A stretch of 5,752 bases of DNA from DATDMG01 sp036518955 (lineage in GTDB: Bacteria > Actinomycetota > Actinomycetes > Actinomycetales > Kineosporiaceae). Each line of letters begins with the position of its first letter. Position 1 is the first letter of the stretch. This document shows, one piece after another, positions 1 to 5,500 of this stretch. The notes beneath the pieces were generated by a model. That model was given only the letters and a program-made list of their open reading frames with translations. It was not told the origin of the DNA and searched no databases. Both the position numbers and the translations under genes were made by a program. Location: assembly GCA_036518955.1 (NCBI GenBank), contig DATDMG010000534.1:1-5752 (forward strand), in the 5' to 3' direction.

Positions 1-456
1 ACGGCGATGGAGCCCTTCGTCGCCGCCCTCGACGCGTTCCACGAGCGGACGGCGCCCTCCACCTGGCTCGAGGGACTGGTGAAAGCCTACGTCGGCGAGG
101 GCATCTCGGCGGACTTCTACCGGGAGATCAGCGCCTACGTCGACCCCGAGACCCGCGACCTGGTCACCCAGGTGCTTGCCGACTCCGCCCACGACGAGTT
201 CGTGGTGCGGGAGGTCCGCGCCGCGATCGAGGCAGACCCGCGGGTCGCCGGCCGGCTGGCGCTGTGGGGACGTCGACTGGTGGGGGAGGCGCTCAGCCAG
301 GCGCAGCGCGTGGCCGCGGACCGCGACGCGCTCGCGTCGCTGCTGGTCGGCTCCGGGAACCGGCCGGGCGCGGACCTGGCCGAACTGATGCGGATGTTCG
401 GTCGTCTCACCGAGGCACACAGCGAGCGGATGGGCCAGCTGGGCCTGGCGGCCTGA
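1..456 (+). CDS. Ferritin-like (MiaE_2-type) protein, 3' part
   Basis: The reading frame is open from base 1 with no stop, so this is the C-terminal 151 residues of a gene that begins before the window; the Met at base 7 is probably internal. The protein is mostly helical, with the stretch GEGISADFYREI followed about 30 residues later by DSAHDEFVVREV. This E/H/D-rich helix pair is typical of ferritin-like four-helix bundles that bind a di-iron site. Family members (tRNA hydroxylase MiaE-like, Pfam MiaE_2) are usually over 200 residues, so roughly a third is missing. The enzymatic role of the actinobacterial group is not established, and tRNA hydroxylation is only suggested by the fold. It converges on the DUF3107 gene with 22 bp between the stops. 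The neighbours match the order around Rv3210c in M. tuberculosis as I remember it, which strengthens the call. Confidence 0.8.
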   Translation, partial: TAMEPFVAALDAFHERTAPSTWLEGLVKAYVGEGISADFYREISAYVDPETRDLVTQVLADSAHDEFVVREVRAAIEADPRVAGRLALWGRRLVGEALSQAQRVAADRDALASLLVGSGNRPGADLAELMRMFGRLTEAHSERMGQLGLAA

Positions 457-478
457 GCCGGCCCCCGGGCGCTCGCCC

Positions 479-703
479 TCAGATCGCGCCGAACCCGACC
501 CGGCGCTCGACCGCCGCGCCGATCTCGACGTACCCGATCAGCCCACCGGGGATGATCACCAGCCGGCCCTTGTCGTCCTTGAGCCTCAGCAGGCCGCCGC
601 CCTCCACCGCGGCCGCGACGGCTGCCGCGACCTCGTCGGGGGTCTGCTCCGACTCCAGTACCACCTGACTGGCGACGTCCCGAACCCCGATCTTCACATC
701 CAC
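479..703 (-). CDS. DUF3107 family protein (TB9.4-like)
   Basis: This 74-residue protein begins MDVKIGVRD, has a central Glu-rich and Ala-rich helix (TPDEVAAAVAAAVEGG) and then two strand-like segments (LLRLKDDKGRLVIIPG and GYVEIG). That layout and size fit DUF3107, a small actinobacterial family that includes Rv3208A/TB9.4. No function is known. The GTG start at 701-703 is chosen because GGAGG lies 7 nt upstream on the minus strand (within 704-720). It follows tetR on the same strand with a 169-bp gap containing two hairpins, so independent transcription is possible. A TAGCCT -10-like hexamer lies at 750-755 (minus strand) but no clear -35 goes with it. There is no signal peptide or membrane segment, so it is presumably cytosolic. 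Confidence 0.85.
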   Translation of the reverse strand: MDVKIGVRDVASQVVLESEQTPDEVAAAVAAAVEGGGLLRLKDDKGRLVIIPGGLIGYVEIGAAVERRVGFGAI

Positions 704-794
704 GCCGGCTCCTCCTCGCCTCGATCACACGGCTGCTCAGCCCTTGGCGAGGCTAACCCAGACGGGCGCGCGATCCCTCCCGCCCGGCCCGGTT

Positions 795-820
795 GATCGT
801 TGCGCCCAGGGCGAACGATC
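795..820. repeat. Inverted repeat between tetR and DUF3107
   Basis: GATCGTT (795-801) and AACGATC (814-820) are exact complements. Inside them CGCCC (803-807) and GGGCG (809-813) also pair, leaving one bulged G at 802. This 26-bp element would fold in RNA from either strand and could be a terminator, processing site or operator. There is no T-run beside it, so classic intrinsic termination is not shown. Confidence 0.4.
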
Positions 821-839
821 CGCGTCACCCGGGCGTGGG

Positions 840-858
840 GGTCCGCGCCGGCCGGACC
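840..858 (-). terminator. Possible tetR terminator hairpin
   Basis: GGTCCG (840-845) and CGGACC (853-858) form a 6-bp GC-rich stem with a 7-nt loop. It starts 15 nt beyond the tetR stop codon in the direction of tetR transcription. No U-tract follows, as is common for actinobacterial terminators, so the call rests on position and stem only. Confidence 0.3.
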
Positions 859-872
859 GCGCCGGGTACCTG

Positions 873-1550
873 TCACGGCTGTCCGCCGTACGGGGACGCC
901 GACTCGGCCTGCTCGCTGGCCGGCTCGCCACGCTGCTCCGCCTTGGGGAACCCGCGGACGCCACGCCAGGCCAGCTGCCCGACCAGATGGTCGGCGACGG
1001 GACGGGGGACCTTGCGGCCGCTCCGCAGCCAGTACCTGGCCACGATGTTGGCCATTCCGGCCAGCGCGAACCCGAGCAGCTCCGCCTCGGCCTCCGGCAG
1101 CCCGGTGTCGTCACGGATCACGTCCGCGATGGCCTCGGCGCAGCCTTCGGACACGCTGCTGAGCAGGTCCGCGACGTCGGGGTCGTTGTTCAGGTCGGAC
1201 TCGAAGACGAGTCGGAAGCCGTCGCTGCCGGAGTCGATGAAGGAGAAGTACGCCGCCATCGTGGCCGCGACCCGCTGCTTGTTGTTGGTCGTGGAGGCGA
1301 GCGCGGCGCGGATCGCCTCGAGCAACTCGTCGCTGTGCTGCTGGACCAGTGCCAGGTACAGCTCGCGCTTGGACGGGAAGTGCTGGTACAGGACCGGCTT
1401 GCTGACGCCGGCGCGCTCGGCGATCTCGTCCATCGCTGCTGCGTGGTACCCGTGTGCGACGAAGACCTCGCGTGCCGCGCCCAGGAGTTGCTTGCGTCGG
1501 GCGCTGCGCGGCAGTCTAGCGCTCCGCTGGCGGGTGTCAGGTGTCGTCAC
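873..1550 (-). CDS. TetR/AcrR-family transcriptional regulator
   Basis: A 225-residue protein with a classic N-terminal TetR DNA-binding domain at about residues 18-65. It contains RRKQLLGAAREVF, then the helix-turn-helix MDEIAERAGVSKPVLYQHF and the following SKRELY. The remaining 150 residues are helical, as expected for the ligand-binding and dimerisation half; the ligand cannot be inferred. The open frame continues upstream as far as 2807, but that extension is antisense to the DUF3152 gene. The GTG at 1548-1550 is chosen because GGGGAG sits about 4 nt before it and the HTH then falls at the usual distance from the start. The gene is divergent from DUF3152 and upstream of DUF3107, the arrangement I recall around Rv3208 in mycobacteria. 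The spacer has a perfect palindrome overlapping its candidate -10 box, which suggests autoregulation (inference). Confidence 0.93.
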   Translation of the reverse strand: MTTPDTRQRSARLPRSARRKQLLGAAREVFVAHGYHAAAMDEIAERAGVSKPVLYQHFPSKRELYLALVQQHSDELLEAIRAALASTTNNKQRVAATMAAYFSFIDSGSDGFRLVFESDLNNDPDVADLLSSVSEGCAEAIADVIRDDTGLPEAEAELLGFALAGMANIVARYWLRSGRKVPRPVADHLVGQLAWRGVRGFPKAEQRGEPASEQAESASPYGGQP

Positions 1551-1564
1551 GCAGCTCCCCAGAC

Positions 1565-1579
1565 ATCCGGTTGCCGGAT
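1565..1579. promoter_or_regulatory. Inverted repeat in tetR leader
   Basis: ATCCGG (1565-1570), TTG spacer, CCGGAT (1574-1579) is a perfect inverted repeat directly upstream of the tetR Shine-Dalgarno sequence. It could be a secondary operator half-site pair or a leader hairpin affecting tetR translation. In such GC-rich DNA a 6-bp repeat may also be chance. Confidence 0.3.
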
Positions 1580-1582
1580 TGC

Positions 1583-1600
1583 GGCCCGCGGCGTCGGGCC
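1583..1600. repeat. GC-rich inverted repeat in divergent spacer
   Basis: GGCCCG (1583-1588) and CGGGCC (1595-1600) are complementary around a 6-nt spacer. It lies between the tetR leader repeat and the 12-bp palindrome, so it may be part of a compound regulatory region. As an all-GC element it is weak evidence on its own. Confidence 0.2.
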
Positions 1601-1609
1601 CTCGGGCAG

Positions 1610-1615
1610 ATGATA
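1610..1615 (-). promoter_or_regulatory. Candidate tetR -10 box (TATCAT)
   Basis: Read on the minus strand, 1615-1610 is TATCAT, close to the housekeeping sigma -10 consensus and rare in this GC-rich setting. It would place transcription start near 1603, giving tetR a leader of about 50 nt. No convincing -35 hexamer is seen at 16-18 bp. The 12-bp palindrome overlaps it. Confidence 0.35.
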
Positions 1616-1625
1616 CCCGCGGGTA
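1614..1625. promoter_or_regulatory. Perfect palindrome, candidate TetR operator
   Basis: TACCCGCGGGTA is a perfect 12-bp palindrome in the 111-bp spacer between the divergent tetR and DUF3152 genes. TetR-family operators are usually short palindromes between the regulator and its divergent neighbour, and this one overlaps the tetR -10 candidate. A second, overlapping symmetry (CGGGT-A-ACCCG, 1620-1630) extends it to the right. GGGTAAC recurs at 1642-1648, 21 bp from its copy at 1621-1627, which is two helical turns. Binding by this TetR protein is inferred from position. Confidence 0.5.
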
Positions 1626-1639
1626 ACCCGTCGACGATG

Positions 1640-1645
1640 TAGGGT
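1640..1645 (+). promoter_or_regulatory. Candidate DUF3152 -10 box (TAGGGT)
   Basis: TAGGGT fits the TANNNT -10 pattern common in actinobacteria and lies 16 bp before the TTG start of the DUF3152 frame. No clear -35 is visible. If used, RNA would start near 1652. The hexamer overlaps the second GGGTAAC copy, so a repressor bound there would block it (inference). Confidence 0.3.
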
Positions 1646-1661
1646 AACTGAAAGTAATCAT

Positions 1662-2732
1662 TTGTCGACACGCCGTCACATATCCTTGCCTGCCGGGGCG
1701 CGCACCGGAGACGCTTCCGAGGTGTCGACGACGCGGATCCGCGGTGCTCACCGCCGCCCTCGCCCCGGGGTGCCCCCCGACCCGGCCCGGGTGGGGGGTC
1801 CGAGCCGGTGGGCGGTGTCCGTCGGGGTGCTGGCCGTGGTCGCGGCCATCTGCGGGGCCGGCGCCTTCGTGCTGAGAAGCGGGGGCGGCGACGGCGGGCT
1901 GGCGGCGGTCTCCTCGTCCCCCGGCGCCGCCGGGGTCGCCCCGACCCCGTGGACCGCCCGGACCCTCCAGCCGGCGGACGCGCCGTCCGGGAACGGGACG
2001 ACCTACCCGCCGGTCTCGCCGACGGTGGCCGTGTCCTCGCCGACGGTGGCCGTGTCCTCGCCGACGGTGGCCGTCGTCTCCCCGACCGCGGCGACCCCCG
2101 CCGGGCCGGGCGGCGCGACCGCGGCCGGCGCGGACGGGGTGGCAGCCACGGACCGGGCGGCCGGCATCGCGACGACGGCGGTCGCGACCGCCGGGTCCGG
2201 CCACCTGCTGGTGGTGCCCGGGCGGGTCCCCGCGCCGGGCGCGGCGCCGTCCATGCGGGTCGGGATCGAGGTCGAGGGCGGGATCGGCGCGGACGGCGCC
2301 GCGTTCGCCGCCTTCGTGATGGCCACCCTCAACGACGCCCGCGGCTGGGGCCACGGCGGCACGCTGAGCTTCGCCCGGACCGACGGGCCGGCCGACTTCC
2401 GGGTGATCCTGGCGAGTCCGGCCACGACGGCGGTGCTGTGCGGGGCCGGCGCGTCCGGGCGGCTGCCGGCCGGCACGACATCGTGCGGCGGCGGCGACCG
2501 GGCGGTGCTCACCATGGACCGGTGGATGAACGCGATCCCCGACTACGGCGGTGACCGGACCACGTACCGCCGCTACCTGATCAACCACGAGGTCGGTCAC
2601 GTGCTCGGTCACACGAACGCGTACTGCACGCCCGGCCATCTGGCGCCGGTCATGGTCCAGCAGAACGAGGGCCTGCACGGCTGTCTGCCGAACGCCTGGC
2701 CGTTCCCGCTCGCCGCCCGTCCCGGCCGCTAG
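1662..2732 (+). CDS. DUF3152 secreted/anchored metalloprotease-like protein
   Basis: A 356-residue protein with a basic N-terminus rich in Arg, one hydrophobic segment at about residues 50-71 (AVSVGVLAVVAAICGAGAFV), a long low-complexity Gly/Ala/Pro/Ser/Thr stalk (about 74-190) and a C-terminal globular domain. The domain ends with HEVGHVLGH (309-317), a zincin-type HExxHxxGH signature in which three His would bind zinc and the Glu act as catalyst. Cysteines at 260, 275, 322 and 341 could form two disulfides outside the cell. This matches the DUF3152 family next to tetR in actinobacteria (Rv3207c region); substrate unknown. Expected topology is an N-in signal anchor with the domain outside. 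The start is uncertain: the TTG at 1662 has only GAAAG upstream, while the in-frame GTG at 1722 has GGAG 11 nt before it and would give 336 residues. Confidence 0.87.
   Translation: MSTRRHISLPAGARTGDASEVSTTRIRGAHRRPRPGVPPDPARVGGPSRWAVSVGVLAVVAAICGAGAFVLRSGGGDGGLAAVSSSPGAAGVAPTPWTARTLQPADAPSGNGTTYPPVSPTVAVSSPTVAVSSPTVAVVSPTAATPAGPGGATAAGADGVAATDRAAGIATTAVATAGSGHLLVVPGRVPAPGAAPSMRVGIEVEGGIGADGAAFAAFVMATLNDARGWGHGGTLSFARTDGPADFRVILASPATTAVLCGAGASGRLPAGTTSCGGGDRAVLTMDRWMNAIPDYGGDRTTYRRYLINHEVGHVLGHTNAYCTPGHLAPVMVQQNEGLHGCLPNAWPFPLAARPGR
2016..2078 (+). repeat. Three in-frame 21-bp tandem repeats
   Basis: Three consecutive 21-bp units begin at 2016, 2037 and 2058. The first two are identical and the third differs near its end; a degenerate fourth begins at 2079. 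They encode SPTVAVS, SPTVAVS, SPTVAVV in the stalk of the DUF3152 protein. Units are multiples of three, so copy-number change would alter stalk length without breaking the frame. Confidence 0.85.
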
Positions 2733-2884
2733 GCTGTCCACGACCGGCACCGCGGCGTGCTCGTACCCGGACGCCGCGAACGCGTACACCCCGTGGGGCC
2801 GCGGCAACGGCCGGTGAGCTCGTCGCCCGCCGACTGGACGCCGTCCGGCCCGAACTGGTCCTCCTGCTCGACGCCCTCAGCATT
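2733..2884 (+). other. Coding-like stretch without a start; possible frameshift
   Basis: From 2731 to the TGA at 2815-2817, the frame starting at 2731 has G or C at the third position of every codon (peptide ends YPDAANAYTPWGRGNGR). From about 2813 the same bias appears instead in the frame of the hypothetical gene that stops at 3148 (ELVARRLDAVRPELV). No ATG, GTG or TTG opens the first part; only a CTG at 2734 is available. This looks like one gene broken by a +1 shift near 2813, or decayed sequence. The same base positions are also wobble positions of a minus-strand frame, so strand is not certain. Confidence 0.35.
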
Positions 2885-3148
2885 GTGCAGGACAACCACC
2901 CCACCACCGTCGGGGCCGCGGAGGACCTGGCCGGCCATCTCCTGCTCCGCCTGCTGGAACGGCCGCTGGCAAGCGGGGCGGACCTCGGCGCGGAGGTGCT
3001 CGTCGCCGTCCGACGGTCGGCGTCCACGGGCGGTACGACGATGGTGCAGGTGGCCGTGCGGGCCCACGAGCAGCGGTGGGCACCCTCGGTCGACCGGCGG
3101 GAGCTGGCCCCGGCGCTGTCGGGTCGCCGTCGGGCCGACGTCACCTGA
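2885..3148 (+). CDS. Hypothetical protein, start uncertain
   Basis: I do not recognise this protein. The annotated GTG start gives 87 residues with a helical, Leu-rich N-terminal half (AAEDLAGHLLLRLLERPLA), a strand-like middle (AEVLVAVRR and TTMVQVAVRAHE) and a polar Arg-rich end; no membrane segment or signal peptide. The GTG has no Shine-Dalgarno sequence. Codon bias in this frame extends about 70 bp further upstream to 2813 (ARRLDAVRPELVLLLDALS), so the true product is probably longer and the start may have been lost to a frameshift. It sits between DUF3152 and the GAF/PP2C gene on the same strand. A role in either neighbour's pathway is not supported by any visible motif. Confidence 0.5.
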   Translation: MQDNHPTTVGAAEDLAGHLLLRLLERPLASGADLGAEVLVAVRRSASTGGTTMVQVAVRAHEQRWAPSVDRRELAPALSGRRRADVT

Positions 3149-3183
3149 CCGTCGGGCTATCCACATCTGCCACCAAAGGATGC

Positions 3184-3189
3184 TAGCTT
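3184..3189 (+). promoter_or_regulatory. Candidate -10 box (TAGCTT) for the GAF/PP2C gene
   Basis: TAGCTT fits the TANNNT -10 pattern in the 50-bp gap after the hypothetical gene, in a locally less GC-rich stretch. RNA start would fall near 3196, almost at the upstream ATG (3199), which could then be leaderless, or about 69 nt before the ATG at 3265. No -35 is evident. Confidence 0.35.
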
Positions 3190-3264
3190 TCTGCGGTCAT
3201 GCCATCACTGTCCGCTGTCAGCCTGGCGGTCGAGCAGGCCGTGATCAGTTACCAAAGGTGCGGA

Positions 3265-5388
3265 ATGGCGTCTCACAACAGCATGGCCGAACGCGCCCTC
3301 ATGGCGAACCTGCAGACCGCCGCCGCCGAGTACGGGCGGTTCGCCCTGGAGTCCCGGGACATCACTGCCACCATCGAGCGCGCGGTGGACCTTGCAGCCC
3401 AGGCACTGGATGCGCCGATGGCGGCACTGATCCGCGTGGTGGGGCCGGGGCAGGCCCAGGTGCTGTGCGGGCGGGGCGGGTTACGCCCGGCGACGGGGGA
3501 GGAGCTCGACCTTCCAGCTCAGCTCACCGCGTCGACGACAGAGCCGCAGGTGATCCGCGACTGGCGGATCGGCGACATCGTGCAGCTTCTCTCCCCGGCA
3601 TCCGGACTGGCCGGCGTCCGCAGCAGCCTCACCGTCGGCGTGCCGCTGGAGCGGCGACCCTGCGCACTGACCGTGATGGACACCGTGGCCGGGCGGTTCA
3701 GGGATACCGAGGCCGACTTCGTCCAGTCGGTGGCTCACCTGCTCGCCGCGGCGATGGCGCGCCACCGGACCGAGGCAGCACAGGCCGCGGTGGCCGCCTT
3801 CGGCAAGTTCGCGCTCCAGCCGCGCACTCTGGAGGCGACTCTCGAGCGGGCGGTGGACCTGATGACCCAGGTGCTCGACACGCCGTTCGGATTCCTGATC
3901 CGTGCGGTGGGGACTGATCGGTTCGAGGTGCTGCACGGCAGAGGGCCGCTCGGTGAGGCGTTCGGGGGCACGGCATTGGTGTTACCGGAGCTGGTCAAGA
4001 CGTTGCGCTCGACCCAGCCGGTAGTGATCGGCGGCTGGCCCCCGACGGGCCGGCTCGCCGCATCGCAGGCCACCCGCGTCACCAGCCTGACCGTCGGCGT
4101 CCCGCTCGACGACGAGCTGTACGGGTTGGGAGTCACGGACACCGACACCCGCCAGTTCGACGATACCGAGGCCGACTTCCTTCAGGCGATCGCACACCTC
4201 GTGGCAGCGGCGATCGACCGGGACCGCATCGAGGGCAGGCTGCGGGCGACCAGCGGTGAGCTTCAGCGTGCCCTCCTTCCGGCTGCCTTGCCGGTGCTCG
4301 GCGGGGTCGAGTCACAGGCCCGCTACGTGACATCAGGCGGCAAGCGGGTCGGCGGCGACTGGTACGACGTCCTACCCCTGCCACAGGGTGGAATCGGTCT
4401 GGTGATAGGCGACGTCCAAGGTCACGACGACGCGGCCGCGGCGGTGATGGGCCAGGTCCGCAACGTGCTGCGGGCTCACGTGGCCGAAGGCTGGCCCCCC
4501 GCCGAGATCATTGCCCGGGTGAACCGATTCGTGGTGGCGCACACCGACCTGCTGGTGACCTGCTGCTATGCGGAGCTGCGGCCCGAGGACTTGACCGTGA
4601 CCTGCGTGAGCGCGGGGCACCCGGTGCCCTTGGTCCTCGAGACCGACGGCCGGCTCTGGAAGCTACCCTGCGGCACCGCTCTGCTGTTGGGGGTCGACCC
4701 CGATCAGGACTACGTCGAGCGGACCAGCCTGCTCCGCGCGGGTTGTTGCCTTCTGATGGTCACGGACGGACTGTTGGACGAGTTCGAGGGCGCGATCCAC
4801 ACCGGGTTCGACACCTTCGCCACCGCGGCCCGAGAGGTCGCCGGCCAGCCGATCGAGGCGTTGGCTGACCGGTTGGTCGCCTGGCCGGCGGGGGCGGCAC
4901 CGCTGCGGGACGACGCCGCGCTGCTGGCCGTCCGGCTCACCGCTGCCACCGGCCCGGACGTCCGTGAAGTGCACCGGGTCTTCGCGCCCTCGCCGTCGGC
5001 GAGTCTCGCCGCGCGCCGGTTCGTCGCCGACGTGCTGGCGGCCTGGGATCTCGCGGACCTCCGGGACTCCGCCACCCTGGCTGTTTCCGAGCTGGTCACC
5101 AACACCGTCAAGCACACGACGAGCTCGGCACGACTGACCCTGCGCCGGGAGGGGCCGACAGGGGTATGGATCGGAGTGCACGACACGGACGACCGGATCC
5201 CGCCCCGCCGGGTGCCCGCCACCGACCTGACGGCACCCGAGCCCGCCGACGGCATGCCCCTCGTCCTGGCGCCAACGGGCCGGGGGCTCACCGTCGTCGA
5301 GCAGATCGCTGACCGCTGGGGCGTCACGCCCACGCTCACCTCCGGGGGAAAGGCGGTGTGGCTGACGCTGACCGCGGCCCGCTCCTGA
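3265..5388 (+). CDS. GAF-GAF-SpoIIE/PP2C phosphatase with RsbW-like kinase domain
   Basis: A 707-residue cytosolic signalling protein. Two GAF sensor domains (about 20-168 and 177-323) are clear duplicates: both carry ERAVDL, SLTVGVPL and DTEADF. A linker (GELQRALLPAALP) leads to a SpoIIE/PP2C phosphatase (about 328-560) with GGDWYD (Asp365, Asp368), IGDVQGH (Asp383), VTDG (Asp501) and RDDAAL (Asp550), so the metal-binding acidic residues look complete. The C-terminus (about 570-707) is a GHKL ATPase like anti-sigma kinases RsbW/SpoIIAB: N-box ELVTNTVKH (Glu609, Asn613, His617), Asp640 in VHDTD, and TGRGL. Such proteins dephosphorylate STAS anti-anti-sigma factors to release sigma factors, while the kinase domain would oppose this; no STAS or sigma gene is in view. 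Start ATG 3265 is preferred for AAAGGTG just upstream. The in-frame ATG at 3199 adds 22 residues and has no Shine-Dalgarno sequence, but could be leaderless. Confidence 0.93.
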   Translation: MASHNSMAERALMANLQTAAAEYGRFALESRDITATIERAVDLAAQALDAPMAALIRVVGPGQAQVLCGRGGLRPATGEELDLPAQLTASTTEPQVIRDWRIGDIVQLLSPASGLAGVRSSLTVGVPLERRPCALTVMDTVAGRFRDTEADFVQSVAHLLAAAMARHRTEAAQAAVAAFGKFALQPRTLEATLERAVDLMTQVLDTPFGFLIRAVGTDRFEVLHGRGPLGEAFGGTALVLPELVKTLRSTQPVVIGGWPPTGRLAASQATRVTSLTVGVPLDDELYGLGVTDTDTRQFDDTEADFLQAIAHLVAAAIDRDRIEGRLRATSGELQRALLPAALPVLGGVESQARYVTSGGKRVGGDWYDVLPLPQGGIGLVIGDVQGHDDAAAAVMGQVRNVLRAHVAEGWPPAEIIARVNRFVVAHTDLLVTCCYAELRPEDLTVTCVSAGHPVPLVLETDGRLWKLPCGTALLLGVDPDQDYVERTSLLRAGCCLLMVTDGLLDEFEGAIHTGFDTFATAAREVAGQPIEALADRLVAWPAGAAPLRDDAALLAVRLTAATGPDVREVHRVFAPSPSASLAARRFVADVLAAWDLADLRDSATLAVSELVTNTVKHTTSSARLTLRREGPTGVWIGVHDTDDRIPPRRVPATDLTAPEPADGMPLVLAPTGRGLTVVEQIADRWGVTPTLTSGGKAVWLTLTAARS

Positions 5389-5408
5389 GCGGCCAGTCAT
5401 GTCGCGCT

Positions 5409-5438
5409 GCGGTTCCTGCCCACCAGGCAGGCGGCCGC
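5409..5438 (+). terminator. Hairpin after the GAF/PP2C gene
   Basis: CCTGCC (5415-5420) and GGCAGG (5426-5431) pair around a 5-nt loop. Outside a small internal loop, GCGG (5409-5412) pairs with CCGC (5435-5438). The hairpin begins about 20 nt after the stop codon, a usual terminator position. There is no U-run, so termination may be partial or absent. Confidence 0.4.
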
Positions 5439-5449
5439 ACTGAGCTTTC

Positions 5450-5500
5450 TGTGGAGGAGTCCGGTATGTGGAGGAGTCCGGTATGGGGAGGAGTCCGGCG
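5450..5500 (+). repeat. Three tandem 17-bp repeats carrying ribosome binding sites
   Basis: Units at 5450-5466 and 5467-5483 are identical (TGTGGAGGAGTCCGGTA). The unit at 5484-5500 differs at three bases. Each contains GGAGGAG, a near-ideal Shine-Dalgarno sequence, followed 6, 6 and 7 nt later by ATG 5466, ATG 5483 and GTG 5501. The 17-bp period puts consecutive starts in different frames, except that ATG 5483 and GTG 5501 share the frame of the downstream ATPase gene. Confidence 0.9.

Noticed and set aside
467..478. GGGCG/CGCCC hairpin between the convergent ferritin-like and DUF3107 genes
   Set aside because: The loop would be only 2 nt (or a 4-bp stem with 4-nt loop); too weak in GC-rich DNA to call a bidirectional terminator.
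135..728. 197-codon minus-strand open frame over the ferritin-like and DUF3107 genes
   Set aside because: Overlaps two recognised genes in wrong frames and is Arg-rich without motifs.
743..761. Resemblance to a DtxR/IdeR iron box upstream of DUF3107 (core GGTTAGCCT on the minus strand)
   Set aside because: By eye only about 13 of 19 positions fit the consensus and the right half-site is poor; no iron-uptake gene is nearby.
744..1626. Long plus-strand open frames opposite tetR
   Set aside because: They mirror a well-supported TetR protein in antisense and show no recognisable domain.
1551..2807. Minus-strand open frame extending tetR upstream by about 420 codons
   Set aside because: It is antisense to the DUF3152 gene, is Arg/Gly/Pro-rich low-complexity sequence typical of GC-rich shadow frames, and tetR has its own GTG with a Shine-Dalgarno sequence at the right distance from the HTH.
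2757..3917. 386-codon plus-strand open frame across the hypothetical gene and the GAF region
   Set aside because: Codon bias and GAF motifs lie in other frames; this translation is Arg/Pro/Gly-rich with no motif.
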